Below are positions 14,630-22,749 of a stretch of 33,870 bases of DNA, one piece after another (within the stretch, counting starts at the first letter, position 1; every line of letters begins with the position of its first letter). Below the pieces are notes generated by a model. The model had not been told where the DNA came from. It made no database searches and was given only the letters and a program-made list of their open reading frames with translations. The DNA is from a bacterium (lineage in GTDB: Bacteria > Patescibacteriota > Andersenbacteria > UBA10190 > CAIZMI01). Location: assembly GCA_030647555.1 (NCBI GenBank), contig JAUSJG010000029.1, positions 1 to 33,870 of the forward strand, in the 5' to 3' direction. The position numbers and the translations under genes are program-made.

Positions 14630-15016
14630 TTAAACGTATCTTATTTTTTTCTTCTGTGGCAAATATTTTTCTATCAAATCACACAGGCCACTCAAGCCAT
14701 AACTTGTCTTAATAATGCTTTTGGAAACACCTAACTCCGCGGCCGCGTGAGCTTTCGATTCATCACCGGATTCCAGCAAAAAAACAATCGGCACATTTTT
14801 TAGATCTTGGTCACCCTTTATTTGTGCCAATAAAGTTAGCCCATCAATGTCTGTCAGAATTCCATCTATAACTATCACATCCGGTCGAACATGCAACTTG
14901 CGTAACGCCTCCCCACCATTAGTGGCCGGATCTACATCAAAACCGCGTTCCTCCAACTCTTCGCACAACGTGGAAAGTAACGCTTGCTCGCTTTCAACTA
15001 CCAGAATTTTTGGCAT
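14630..15016 (-). CDS. Stand-alone response-regulator receiver domain
   Basis: The 128 residues are one CheY-like receiver with no output domain. Asp51 (VIDG) is the expected phosphoacceptor, and the conserved Lys is in SIIKTSY near 103. The usual acidic pair after strand 1 is Glu-Ser-Glu (residues 8-10), and the Thr/Ser after strand 4 is in LLESGD. It overlaps the kinase gene by 23 nt and is its likely partner. As it has no DNA-binding domain it would act by protein contacts. Confidence 0.88.
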   Translation of the reverse strand: MPKILVVESEQALLSTLCEELEERGFDVDPATNGGEALRKLHVRPDVIVIDGILTDIDGLTLLAQIKGDQDLKNVPIVFLLESGDESKAHAAAELGVSKSIIKTSYGLSGLCDLIEKYLPQKKKIRYV

Positions 15017-15908
15017 TGTTATTATTATTTTCGTACGGATCCATTACGGGAAGCGTAAAGAAAAATGTTGACCCGTAACCTTCGCGTGATGAAAACCAAA
15101 TCGCCCCATCATGTTGTTCAATTATTTTCTTCACCAAAAAAAGTCCTAATCCTGTACCGCTTTCATCGGTCGCCACTGCTTTCTGACCGCGAAAAAATTG
15201 GGTAAAGATATTTACTTGTTCCTCTTTGGCAATACCGATACCCGTGTCTTCGATACTGCACACTACATATTCCGCTTTAATATTTTCATCCAAGACATTA
15301 TGAACAACATCGGCCGGAGCAATCTCCCGCGTTTTTCTAACCGTGACTGTAATGGTGCCCCCGCGTGGCGTATATTTCACCGCATTACTCAAGATGTTTA
15401 CAGTGACCTGATAGATTCTTTCCGGATCGCCAATCGTTAAGGGAATCTGCGCGGAATCGGCCGACCATTTTACAACAACGCCCCTTTTCAATGCTTCTCG
15501 CTCGTTTGTTCGCAATGCCCTTCTCACCACTTCCACCAACTGCATCGGCCGTTTTGCTACCAAAAAAGCACCTTCTTGCATCTTGGCGACGTTTAATAAG
15601 TCTTCTACCAATGTTACCAATCGAGTATTCGCTTCACTAATCCGTTTTAAAACTTTTGTAACATCCGGCTTATTCGCTTCTTCACCTAAAACTTTTAGAA
15701 GTCGCTCCATATTCCAAGAAAGCGAGGTAATCGGCACCTGCATCTCATGCGCTGTCATCGATAAAAATCTTTCCGAAGGCATCGGGAAAGTTTCTTTAGC
15801 CACTTCCTTTGTCGGTGTTTTTTTTAGACCGGTTGCGAAGTTCGGCGCCTTATTGGCAAAATTGACTATGTTTATGTCGTTCTCTGTCACAAGGACATGA
15901 TAGCACAA
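14994..15908 (-). CDS. Soluble sensor histidine kinase
   Basis: The longest frame has 304 residues starting with TTG; a GTG lies six codons later, so the start is uncertain. His54 lies in SMTAHEMQVPI (HisKA), followed by HATPase_c with N-box NILSNAVKYTP (171-181), DTGIGI (221-226) and GTGLGL (251-256). No transmembrane helix or PAS/GAF domain is present. The roughly 45-residue N-terminus is too short for a sensor, so the signal must come from a partner protein. It is translationally coupled to the receiver gene. Confidence 0.9.
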   Translation of the reverse strand: MCYHVLVTENDINIVNFANKAPNFATGLKKTPTKEVAKETFPMPSERFLSMTAHEMQVPITSLSWNMERLLKVLGEEANKPDVTKVLKRISEANTRLVTLVEDLLNVAKMQEGAFLVAKRPMQLVEVVRRALRTNEREALKRGVVVKWSADSAQIPLTIGDPERIYQVTVNILSNAVKYTPRGGTITVTVRKTREIAPADVVHNVLDENIKAEYVVCSIEDTGIGIAKEEQVNIFTQFFRGQKAVATDESGTGLGLFLVKKIIEQHDGAIWFSSREGYGSTFFFTLPVMDPYENNNNNAKNSGS

Positions 15909-16006
15909 TTTTTAATTTGAAATTTACAATTTGAAAGACACAAATTTTAAATATCTAAAACAACATTTTCAAATTGATTAAAAATTTCAAATTAAAAATT
16001 AAAAAT
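15908..16006. repeat. AT-rich inverted repeat, 'aatttgaaattt' variant
   Basis: Arms of taatttgaaatttacaatt and its imperfect reverse complement face each other upstream of the kinase gene. It has the layout of the elements at 3425 and 18999 but lacks the GC-rich centre. Confidence 0.6.
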
Positions 16007-16025
16007 TCGATAGCGATTACGCACA

Positions 16026-16055
16026 AAAAAACTGGCTCAACCGAACCAGTTTTTT
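16026..16055. terminator. Bidirectional terminator-like hairpin
   Basis: AAAAAACTGG pairs with CCAGTTTTTT, with T runs on both strands. A second nested structure at about 16119-16162 (GAGCGTC/GACGCTC) lies just after the stop of the 169-residue gene. Confidence 0.6.
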
Positions 16056-16170
16056 CCCCTTATCAGTAACCACTAAATAATTAATGATTACTGGTAAGTG
16101 GACGAGTTTTTATTCGGCACTCGTTACTTGGCAGAGCGTCCAATTGACGCTCCGCGAAACGAGTCTCGTC

Positions 16171-16680
16171 CTACGCCGGAAGTTTCTCGGGCAGTTTCTC
16201 ATGCCCCACTTCGAGGATTTCTGACTCCTCGAGCGGTCGAAAAACTCCCACTCCCCTCAACCCTGTGTCGACAGGTCGCCCTTCTTCCCAGTGGATTCCA
16301 CAGGGCGGTTCGAGGGTGAGTATTTCACCACGGAAGGTTTCCCCGTCAATCACTTTTTGGGAGACACAGATGATCCGCCCTTGTCCGCCCACCAAGAGCT
16401 TGTGGTAGAACTTATCGGTCCATACTGTTGTTCCAACAGCGACCAATGTCCGAACCACCGCGAGTCGAACCATTTCAGAATCAAGCTCCGTAGGCTTAGT
16501 TGCACTAAAGACCACGTTCTTGATCCGCCGAACGCTCCCGCATATGGAGAATTCCACCTCCTTCGGCTGTGGTTTCAACAAAATAGTGACTCCCTCTCCC
16601 GCGCAACACAAATTAACGTTGTGTTGTAACAGATACCAAAACGCCTCCTCCCTAGTCATAAATTTTAGCTCCAACACCAC
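16171..16680 (-). CDS. Hypothetical soluble protein, 169 aa
   Basis: GAGGAGGT stands just before the GTG at 16680; the TTG that follows has better spacing, so the start may be one codon later. The N-terminal segment (MTREEAFWYLLQHN) looks helical and the rest a mixed beta protein. There are four Cys in unrelated contexts and no membrane segment. I do not recognise it. Confidence 0.7.
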   Translation of the reverse strand: MVLELKFMTREEAFWYLLQHNVNLCCAGEGVTILLKPQPKEVEFSICGSVRRIKNVVFSATKPTELDSEMVRLAVVRTLVAVGTTVWTDKFYHKLLVGGQGRIICVSQKVIDGETFRGEILTLEPPCGIHWEEGRPVDTGLRGVGVFRPLEESEILEVGHEKLPEKLPA

Positions 16681-16778
16681 ACACCTCCTCTCTAAAGACC
16701 CAGAACGGGACTGAAAAGTTTACAACAAGAGACCAATTCTGAAAGAACGGCCCCCTTTATACACATGGTATTCCTATA

Positions 16779-16898
16779 TTATTTTTTTTGCACCTTTTCA
16801 CGCAGATCAATAATCCACGCGATCAGGTACACAACGATCCATGGCAACACCGCCCAAAAAATCAGCGACGGTGACCAGACGTTAATGTGATCAAACAT
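16779..16898 (-). CDS. Single-helix membrane peptide, 39 aa
   Basis: A short frame starting MFDHINVW has AAGGAG 6-7 nt before its ATG. One hydrophobic helix (about 10-30, Trp and Ile rich) is followed by a basic end (LREKVQKK), so the C-terminus should be cytoplasmic. Function is unknown, but the ribosome site and clean composition favour a real gene. Confidence 0.6.
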   Translation of the reverse strand: MFDHINVWSPSLIFWAVLPWIVVYLIAWIIDLREKVQKK

Positions 16899-17028
16899 TC
16901 CGCACTCCTTTGTTTACCACGTGGTCGCGTGAGTGCGAAGCACTTTTACGCGACTTTACGTGGCAAAAAATCCACCTTCTCGATTCAGCAACATCCATAC
17001 TGCTAAATCCAGAAGTAGATTCGTTCGC

Positions 17029-17056
17029 GTAGGGGCAATTCATGAATTGCCCCTAC
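17029..17056. repeat. 28-bp perfect palindrome around GGGCAATTCATGAATTGCCC
   Basis: The sequence is its own reverse complement over 28 bp. The 20-bp core recurs at 23883-23902. It lies in the gap between two small genes and has no gene of its own. Confidence 0.7.
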
Positions 17057-17123
17057 AACGGAACTAATTCATATATTTAGAACATCATCTAAACATTCGA
17101 AAAAATCGAATACTTAGAAATGC

Positions 17124-17150
17124 CTCGGTTCTCAACGTGGAGAACCGAGT
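17124..17150 (-). terminator. Hairpin after the 123-aa gene
   Basis: CTCGGTTCTC pairs with GAGAACCGAG around a 6-nt loop. Another hairpin (CACA-CCGACC/GGTCG-TGTG) lies between it and the gene. The nearest T run is about 20 nt beyond, so the terminator call is tentative. Confidence 0.4.
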
Positions 17151-17208
17151 AGACTGCACACCGACCCCAATTGGTCGATGTGTGAAAAAAGAACACTACT
17201 AACTACTG

Positions 17209-17580
17209 TCACGATGCGGCGCGCTCCCGCGGCGGAACCTTCGACATCGTGCCAGAGATCGTCGTCACCCGCACTTCGGTGACCTCGATTTTTTCGATAA
17301 CATCGCCGAATGGGGGAAACTGACTCCCCGGCCAGTATACGACCGCAATAAGATCGCCGGCCAAGGGCAACACTTCGCCTGCGCGACTCAAAAAGCCATT
17401 GCCACCGCATCCACCGTAGGACTTATACTCACCGTCCGGGAGGAGGCTGTAGTTCAGCGGTTTTCCGATCAACTTCTTCCGCTGCTGTGCGAGGTCGCGA
17501 TTCCTCTTCGCCACAACCAACAAAGAGATCACTCCGAACAAAACCGCCAAACCCACGTACCCAGTTTCCATCCACGTCAT
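17209..17580 (-). CDS. Membrane-anchored hypothetical protein, 123 aa
   Basis: An N-terminal helix (about 6-24, GYVGLAVLFGVISLLVV) is followed by a basic segment (KRNRDLAQQRKK) and a roughly 85-residue soluble part. That part includes GEVLPLAGDLIAVVYWPG, which looks like a small beta barrel. GGAGGG is 8 nt before the ATG. The family is not recognised. Confidence 0.7.
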   Translation of the reverse strand: MTWMETGYVGLAVLFGVISLLVVAKRNRDLAQQRKKLIGKPLNYSLLPDGEYKSYGGCGGNGFLSRAGEVLPLAGDLIAVVYWPGSQFPPFGDVIEKIEVTEVRVTTISGTMSKVPPRERAAS

Positions 17581-17718
17581 GGCCGAAGCCCTCCGTAAAA
17601 AACAAACTCAAACATCGAGTCGCCGGAGCTGAACACCCCTCAAACGACTCCCGCTTCTAGTGGCAAATTGCCAACAAAAGTGAGAGGCGGATTTCATGGT
17701 TTGAAATCCGCACAAAAG

Positions 17719-17925
17719 TTACTGCTTCACGACACGGAAACCGGTCGCATCGAGACGCAACCGGTTGCCGTTCACGAGCCCGGGTCTTTGCAGACAAAGC
17801 TCGTGAAACGCTTCCCGTTCGCCGGGAAGAAGCGGGTGCGGTTGCCTTAGCAACTGCACTAACTTTCGCCACGACCGCCGCTTATGCAAACGGCCCATGG
17901 CAACAAAAAATTCCATTGTGCTCAT
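17719..17925 (-). CDS. Small basic hypothetical protein, 68 aa
   Basis: AAGGAGGG lies 4-5 nt before the ATG, a strong site that decides the start. The product is Arg/Leu rich (GRLHKRRSWRKLVQLLRQ), probably helical and basic enough to bind nucleic acid. No homologue is recognised. Confidence 0.6.
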   Translation of the reverse strand: MSTMEFFVAMGRLHKRRSWRKLVQLLRQPHPLLPGEREAFHELCLQRPGLVNGNRLRLDATGFRVVKQ

Positions 17926-17942
17926 TCTTCCCTCCTTGAATC

Positions 17943-18064
17943 GGGTCGGACTGCTGTAGCGGTCCGACCCGCATTGGACGACGCGACGCTACGACCAATC
18001 AAGGTCGGACCGCTCGGCAGTCCGACCTTATTGTCAATGGGACCGACCCAACAAGAGTTGGTCC
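17943..18064. repeat. GGTCGGAC palindrome pair with linker, plus a related hairpin
   Basis: GGGTCGGAC/GTCCGACCC (17943-17970) and AAGGTCGGAC/GTCCGACCTT (18001-18029) are joined by a linker. The linker ends ATTGG and CCAAT can pair, and it reads ACGACGCGACGCTACGA between them, almost the same as the one at 2718-2756. A third hairpin, GGGACC/GGTCCC, ends at 18064. Confidence 0.8.
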
Positions 18065-18116
18065 CTTACGCGACTCATCACCAAAGACAAATCATATTAT
18101 CTTCATTGATGAGTTT

Positions 18117-18150
18117 CCCAAGTCGTTGTGTCTAGCACAAACGACTTGGG
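18117..18150. terminator. Strong hairpin after the 83-aa gene
   Basis: CCCAAGTCGTT pairs with AACGACTTGGG, continued by GTG/CAC with one bulged A. It lies about 25 nt downstream of the 83-residue gene. There is no T run, so it may be a processing or repeat structure instead. Confidence 0.4.
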
Positions 18151-18174
18151 ATAAATTGATTATTTCGCCCGCGA

Positions 18175-18426
18175 CTAGCGCAGTCTGGGCTTCTGCGACG
18201 CGCCGAGCGAGCGACGGGCGGTGTCGCCCATCACGCGCACGTACACGTCGCTCGACGTGTTCGTCTGGGCGTAACGAATCCTCTCGTTATGCCACGCCGG
18301 CGACGGAGACGGCATCTCCACCGTCACCCGCGCGAGCGAAACGATCGACGTCGGCTTCTTCTGCCGTGCCGCCATCCTCGCCCGCACACTCGCCACCGCC
18401 ACCGGGTCCTTCAACAAATTCGCCAT
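18175..18426 (-). CDS. Small basic hypothetical protein, 83 aa
   Basis: The ATG at 18426 (MANLLKDPVAVASVRARMAARQKK) has AAGGA about 9 nt upstream; the longest frame begins six codons earlier. It is Arg and Ala rich at both ends with a short Ser/Pro segment near residue 45. There is no membrane segment and no recognised family. It is the last of the row of tiny genes from 16779. Confidence 0.6.
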   Translation of the reverse strand: MANLLKDPVAVASVRARMAARQKKPTSIVSLARVTVEMPSPSPAWHNERIRYAQTNTSSDVYVRVMGDTARRSLGASQKPRLR

Positions 18427-18532
18427 TTTCTGGATCCTTATCAAATGGCTTCGACCGCTTTGTCCTTCACCAATCCAAGTGAAACACGGTCAAAAGAAAA
18501 ATTACTCTCGGGACAATCAAGAGCTCCTCCGA

Positions 18533-18617
18533 TATTCTTGAATAATGAAATATGAGTAATGAATTATGATACGCGTTGTCCGCCTTCATCATTCATTTTT
18601 CGTCATTCATCATTCAC
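18533..18617. repeat. Inverted repeat of 'aatgaatgatgaa' words
   Basis: The left arm ttgaataatgaaatatgag and the right arm cattcatcattca are imperfect reverse complements around a GC-richer centre (ACGCGTTGTCCGCC). It is a third sequence type with the same plan as the other AT-rich elements. Confidence 0.55.
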
Positions 18618-18644
18618 CGTCTTTCCCCCATCAATGGCGACCAG

Positions 18645-18860
18645 CTAGAAAACTAACTGTGCCGCCATAGATGAGGTGCCGAAATTTCTTTCAGCACCCT
18701 TCAGGTTGATTAAGTATGAAGTGCAATCGCTTTTATACGATTGTGCCGGCCTTTTTAAGACCGTTGGTCTTCGGGGTGTGTTTTGACAGCAAAAGCCGTA
18801 AAATATTCCCGCTCCATACTCAATTCCCGTATTCAATTGTCAAAGGATCTGGTCTCTCTT
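18645..18860 (-). other. Gene-free structured stretch
   Basis: Several short hairpins (GGTGC-GAAA/TTTC-GCACC, CAATCG/CGATTG, AAGACC/GGTCTT) follow a TTGACA box on the minus strand near 18842. The only frame starts with TTG and reads through the hairpins. It could be a small RNA, but no known family was recognised. The rest of the 18427-19179 gap holds the two inverted repeats. Confidence 0.3.
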
Positions 18861-18998
18861 CCGAACCCTGTGATTAGATAAGGGATAATTGTACTCCCAA
18901 AATACGAAAATGTCAATAGTAACTTAAAGACACTACTATTTTATGGCTTTTATTAGGCATTTTCTTTTGTTCCAAACACACACAAATCCTATCGCTTT

Positions 18999-19129
18999 TA
19001 ATTATCAATTTTCAATGACCAATTATCAATTAATAATCAATTCTTAAATTATCAAGTAACGGCGTCGTCAATTGATAATTGTATCATTGATAATTAATTG
19101 AAAATTGGGAATTGAACATTGAAAATTTG
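18999..19129. repeat. AT-rich long inverted repeat element, copy 2
   Basis: The arms match those of 3425-3588, including the same gaattgaacatt and gataattaattgaaaa words. The centre is shorter and reads GTAACGGCGTCGTC. It lies 50 bp past the ComM stop. Confidence 0.75.
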
Positions 19130-19179
19130 ATTCCATATTGAGATTGCTTCGGTGCTGAAGCATCTCGCAAGGACTACAA

Positions 19180-20691
19180 TTATATTTCCCCCAGTGGCGT
19201 CCTGTACTGCAACGCTTCTCCCAGATGTTTCTCCAATATCTCCGCTTCATCCTCCAAATCAGCAATCGTGCGAGCAACCTTTATTGTGCGATGTACCGCA
19301 CGCGTACTAAGACGCAAACTATCCGCTGCCCGCGCTAAAAGGTTTCGACTTTCCGGTGACAACGCGCAATACTGTCGAATTTGCGCCCCACTCATTTCGG
19401 CGTTCGACTTTTCCTCCGTAAATCTTTCACGCTGTTTCGTCCGCGCTTTCTCAATCCGTTCCCGAATTTTTTCCGACGACTCCGCTTCAAAGTGATCCAA
19501 AACTATATCGGCTTTCACTGCCGGCACATGCACATGCAAATCAATGCGATCTAAAAGTGGACCGGAAACCCGTCGTTGATATTTCGCCACCTCCCCCGAC
19601 GCGCAAGAACAGGTGCGATTACTGTCACCAAAATACCCACATGGACAAGGATTCATCGCCGCCACCAAACAAAACCGCGCCGGAAAACTTTGACTGCCCG
19701 CCGCCCTACTCACCGTGACAAAACCTTCTTCCAACGGTTCGCGCATATGATCCAACACAGTACGTGGAAATTCCGCAAATTCGTCTAAAAATAACACGCC
19801 ACGGTGTGCCAACGTCACCTCGCCCGGTTGTGGGATACTTCCCCCGCCAATCAACGCCACGGCCGAAGTGGAATGATGTGGCGAACGAAATGGCCGTGTA
19901 CTAATCAAAGCGTCCTGCGCCGAAAGTAATCCCTTGATGCTATATATTTTAGTTACCTCAAAAGCTTCCGACTTGCTTAGGCGCGGCAAAATTCCCGCGA
20001 AAGCCCGTGCCAACAAAGTTTTTCCCGACCCGGGCGGACCATGTAATAGAACATTATGCCCGCCGGCGGCCGCCACTTCCAATGCCCTTTTGGCGTGTGC
20101 TTGCCCGGCTATTTCTCGAAAATTTGTACCGACATAGTATTCAACCGTTTCTTCTTTTTCGTCTTTTGCAACCAAGGATAACGGCGCGCGGTTTTCCAAA
20201 TGATCCACAATCGCCCGCAAACTTTCCACAGCAATCACATCCCCGCCGGCCAAAACGGCTTCGCGCCCGTTTTCCTTGGGAACAAATAAAATATCCGCCG
20301 TACTGTTTTTAACATAATCCCCCATTGCCACTGTTCCCAAAATCGGTTGCAGTTTTCCATCCAACCCCAGCGACCCCGCAAAAACAAATCGCTCCAATCT
20401 TGCCGTCAATTGCCCGGTGGCCAGCAAAAAAGCAAGCGCAATGGGTAAATCGAATTGCGGACCAACTTTACGAACATGCGCCGGCATCAAATTAACAATC
20501 GTCCGATGGCGCGGTGGTTCGAAACCGGAATTTCCCAGCGCGGCAATAATTCTTTCTTTTGCTTCTTTCACCGCCGTATCGGGCAACCCGACGATTGTTA
20601 TAGAAGGCAACCCCGCTAAAACTTCCACCTCCACTTCCACTGGATGCACATCCAGGCCAGTGAGTGTAACCGAGCGAACTATCGCGGACAT
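19180..20691 (-). CDS. comM: ComM/YifB family Mg-chelatase-like AAA+ ATPase
   Basis: All parts of the family are present in 503 residues. An N-terminal S5-fold/Lon-like region (1-170) contains GLPSITIVGLPD. Walker A GPPGSGKT is at 218-225, followed by a Cys cluster (CPCGYFGD...CSC, about 353-370) and a C-terminal lid domain. In naturally transformable bacteria ComM is a hexameric helicase that extends branch migration of incoming DNA. Its presence with RecG suggests recombination capacity. A TATAAT promoter lies about 45 nt upstream. Confidence 0.95.
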   Translation of the reverse strand: MSAIVRSVTLTGLDVHPVEVEVEVLAGLPSITIVGLPDTAVKEAKERIIAALGNSGFEPPRHRTIVNLMPAHVRKVGPQFDLPIALAFLLATGQLTARLERFVFAGSLGLDGKLQPILGTVAMGDYVKNSTADILFVPKENGREAVLAGGDVIAVESLRAIVDHLENRAPLSLVAKDEKEETVEYYVGTNFREIAGQAHAKRALEVAAAGGHNVLLHGPPGSGKTLLARAFAGILPRLSKSEAFEVTKIYSIKGLLSAQDALISTRPFRSPHHSTSAVALIGGGSIPQPGEVTLAHRGVLFLDEFAEFPRTVLDHMREPLEEGFVTVSRAAGSQSFPARFCLVAAMNPCPCGYFGDSNRTCSCASGEVAKYQRRVSGPLLDRIDLHVHVPAVKADIVLDHFEAESSEKIRERIEKARTKQRERFTEEKSNAEMSGAQIRQYCALSPESRNLLARAADSLRLSTRAVHRTIKVARTIADLEDEAEILEKHLGEALQYRTPLGEI

Positions 20692-20736
20692 AAGGGCGTT
20701 TTTTGCGAGTGTTTATTATTGCTTTTCATTACCTAT

Positions 20737-20742
20737 ATTATA
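20737..20742 (-). promoter_or_regulatory. -10 box of the comM promoter
   Basis: TATAAT preceded by GTG on the minus strand, with a weak -35 (TTCGCA). The leader would be about 40 nt. Confidence 0.55.
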
Positions 20743-20767
20743 CACGAAAACGACTGCGAACCCACGC

Positions 20768-20809
20768 CCACTCACGGAACGGAGCAACCTTGCTCCGTTC
20801 CGTGAGTGG
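20768..20809. repeat. Perfect 20-bp hairpin upstream of comM
   Basis: CCACTCACGGAACGGAGCAA and its exact complement are separated by CC. No T run follows on either strand. It lies between the 53-residue gene and the comM promoter and could affect transcription of comM. Confidence 0.6.
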
Positions 20810-20867
20810 TGTTGGTCGTCTTTACGCCATTTTCTTTCTTCAAATACTTTTAAATAAAAACCTATTC

Positions 20868-21029
20868 CTAACGAGACTTGTGTGCCGATTCATTTGTCGC
20901 CAAAAACGAAATTGCTTTCCAGACCCGCCGTTCCGCTTCGCTTTTGGACAAACGATTATCCAAATAAGCCTCTTCTAGAAATTTCATTCTATTGCTTTTT
21001 CTTCCTGTTTTATTTTTACCCCCAAACAT
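20868..21029 (-). CDS. Small basic hypothetical protein, 53 aa
   Basis: GAGGAGGT stands 9-10 nt before the ATG. The sequence begins MFGGKNKTGRKSNRMK and continues with an amphipathic helix (FLEEAYLDNRLSKSEAERR) and WKAISFLATNE. It may be a short DNA- or protein-binding helix pair. No family is recognised. Confidence 0.6.
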   Translation of the reverse strand: MFGGKNKTGRKSNRMKFLEEAYLDNRLSKSEAERRVWKAISFLATNESAHKSR

Positions 21030-21151
21030 TATAAATTCACCTCCTCATATTTTGCGTAGTCTTTGCCAGGCCGACTTCGCAGGCCGAAGCCGCCCATCTG
21101 GGCGAGCCTCGCTCTGAAGAGCGGGCAATCTCCGCAATTAAATTAACAACA

Positions 21152-21397
21152 TTACGCACTGCGCAACATTCTTCCGACGTATACCACAATTACCGCGCCC
21201 ATTATTGCAACAATAATGCTGTAAACATTAAAGCCAACAATACCGGATTGTCCGAATAGCGTCATCATAAACCCGCCCACCAACGCGCCCGTCACACCTA
21301 AAACAATGTCCCAGGTAGCACCGGTATTACTTTTTGTAATCGTAGCCGTCGCCCACCCGGCGAGAGCTCCTAAAATTATCCAAGTAATTAATCCCAT
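21152..21397 (-). CDS. GlsB/YeaQ/YmgE family membrane protein
   Basis: The 81-residue protein has three hydrophobic helices and the family pattern of a Gly-rich start (GLITWIILGALAGWATA), a middle GALVGGF and a last VVYVGRML. Members are stress-induced inner-membrane proteins of unclear role, often named transglycosylase-associated. AGGAGG precedes the ATG. Short GC-rich hairpins at 21069-21125 follow the gene. Confidence 0.9.
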   Translation of the reverse strand: MGLITWIILGALAGWATATITKSNTGATWDIVLGVTGALVGGFMMTLFGQSGIVGFNVYSIIVAIMGAVIVVYVGRMLRSA

Positions 21398-21488
21398 ACT
21401 TCCCCCCTCCTTTCTTCTTAAAATGATATTTACTTAACAAGAAGAACATACAACGGATTTAAAAACCGCGAAGTGAGAAACATCACAA

Positions 21489-21581
21489 AAGGTCGGACTT
21501 TGCGAAAAGGTCCGACCTTGATTGGTCGTCAATATTACGTCCGCCAATGAAGGTCGGACCTCTCTTTGGAAGTCCGACCTT
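21489..21581. repeat. GGTCGGAC palindrome pair overlapping the lspA 3' end
   Basis: AAGGTCGGAC/GTCCGACCTT occurs twice (21489-21519 and 21550-21581), joined by a linker with GATTGG and CCAAT ends. The second palindrome lies inside the lspA reading frame and supplies its last codons. Confidence 0.8.
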
Positions 21582-22008
21582 TTCGCTTCTTTATTAATTC
21601 AAACAACATTAAAAGAATCCCCACCCCAATTACCACATCTGCGAAATTAAAATATCCCAAATTACCAATCGCGAAATTATCTTTTACAAAACCCATTGTA
21701 ATTCTCTCAAATAAATTAAGGGCTCCTCCAGAGATAATTAAAAACAACGAAACACGCTCTCGCTCATTTTCAGATTTCCAAATTAAAAACGCGATCGCCC
21801 CAAACACAATTATGCTGATTAAAATTATTTCAGTAATACCCACCAGCCCAAAAAGCCCCTGCGGATTTTGATAATTACCAATTCTAAAAAAACCAAGCGC
21901 GAACTCGCGCACCAAATATCTTTCCACGGCATACTTTATTGCGACGTCTAAAATTATGACACCCAAAACAAAACCAAAGTATTTTGAATACCTTGATTTT
22001 ACCGACAT
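21535..22008 (-). CDS. lspA: Lipoprotein signal peptidase (signal peptidase II)
   Basis: Four membrane helices and the conserved blocks identify LspA: NPQGLFG near 48-54, Asp110 in GFVKDNF, and Asp124 in FNFAD, which together form the catalytic aspartyl pair. It removes the signal peptide from diacylglyceryl-modified prolipoproteins in the inner membrane. The ATG at 22008 is preferred over a TTG one codon earlier. The last 12 or so residues (RTSKERSDLHWRT) come from the GGTCGGAC repeat, so the original stop has been displaced. It follows the DksA-like gene by 20 nt, a probable operon. Confidence 0.92.
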   Translation of the reverse strand: MSVKSRYSKYFGFVLGVIILDVAIKYAVERYLVREFALGFFRIGNYQNPQGLFGLVGITEIILISIIVFGAIAFLIWKSENERERVSLFLIISGGALNLFERITMGFVKDNFAIGNLGYFNFADVVIGVGILLMLFELIKKRKGRTSKERSDLHWRT

Positions 22009-22028
22009 CAAAATATAATCCCAAAAAA

Positions 22029-22385
22029 TTACTTACACGTGACGCAACGCATCGCCGACGGCATCACCGCAAGTCTTTCTTGTTCCAACTCCGCGCCACA
22101 CTTGTTGCACACGCCGTATTTATTTTCAATAATATTATTCAGAGCCAGATTAACATCCTGCAATTTTAGCTCGAGTGAATTTTCAATTCCCACCCTTGAA
22201 GAATATTCTTCTCCCTCTGTCGCGTTATCTTCCGGCGATCTGCCGTAATCCGGAAAGTTAGCGTCAAAGTTCCCTTCCAAATTATTATCCTTGGTGGAAA
22301 TTTTATTTAGTTCCGATTCCAACAATATTTTTTCAGCTAACAATTTTTCTTTCTGACCGGCAATAAATTCTTTGGCGAGAGTCAT
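22029..22385 (-). CDS. DksA/TraR-type C4 zinc-finger protein
   Basis: The 118-residue protein has an N-terminal coiled-coil-like helix (about 1-85) and the C-terminal finger CNKCG...CVTC, with four Cys in the DksA spacing. DksA proteins bind RNA polymerase through the secondary channel; short forms can be transcription or stress regulators. It lacks an obvious Asp-Ala tip, so a DksA-like activity is not certain. It leads the lspA gene. Confidence 0.88.
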   Translation of the reverse strand: MTLAKEFIAGQKEKLLAEKILLESELNKISTKDNNLEGNFDANFPDYGRSPEDNATEGEEYSSRVGIENSLELKLQDVNLALNNIIENKYGVCNKCGAELEQERLAVMPSAMRCVTCK

Positions 22386-22460
22386 TTGTTTTTTATAATA
22401 AATAAAATTAATAGATATGGAAAAGCCCTAGATAACGGCCAATAAATAAATATGTGCCTA

Positions 22461-22577
22461 CTAGGGCTTTGAGTCCAAGGTATCTGCACAGCGTGCGCCA
22501 GCTTCTGGACAAAATTCTTTTTGTACAAGAGTTGGCGCAGGCCATGACTTCATGACGCCTTGAACGATTTCACTCAC
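22461..22577 (-). CDS. Possible peptide gene, 30-38 aa
   Basis: The frame from GTG at 22577 gives 38 residues; an ATG at 22553 with AAGG upstream gives 30 (MKSWPAPTLVQKEFCPEAG...). The TAG stop lies in AAAGCCCTAG, which can pair with CTAGGGCTTT about 30 nt on and may end the transcript. Coding is only suggested; a structured RNA is the alternative. Confidence 0.3.
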   Translation of the reverse strand: MSEIVQGVMKSWPAPTLVQKEFCPEAGARCADTLDSKP

Positions 22578-22749
22578 TCTTCTGCACGATTGAGCAAGTC
22601 GGTGACTCCGATCTTCCGGTGAAGAAAAAGATTAATCTCCCAAAAACTCTTTTTCCTACCTATCTCCTCCAAAGATCAAAAGTGCAATCTTTTCGAGGTG
22701 TTTGTTTTTGTTTTTTTGATGGATGCGTGCACATCACTTTGTTCAGAGA

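Noticed and set aside
14305-14712. 135-codon plus-strand frame over tRNA-Arg(TCT) and the tail
   Set aside because: It runs through a tRNA gene and hairpins and has no ribosome site.
18645-18860. tmRNA, RNase P RNA or SRP RNA
   Set aside because: None of the conserved sequence blocks of these RNAs is visible on either strand.
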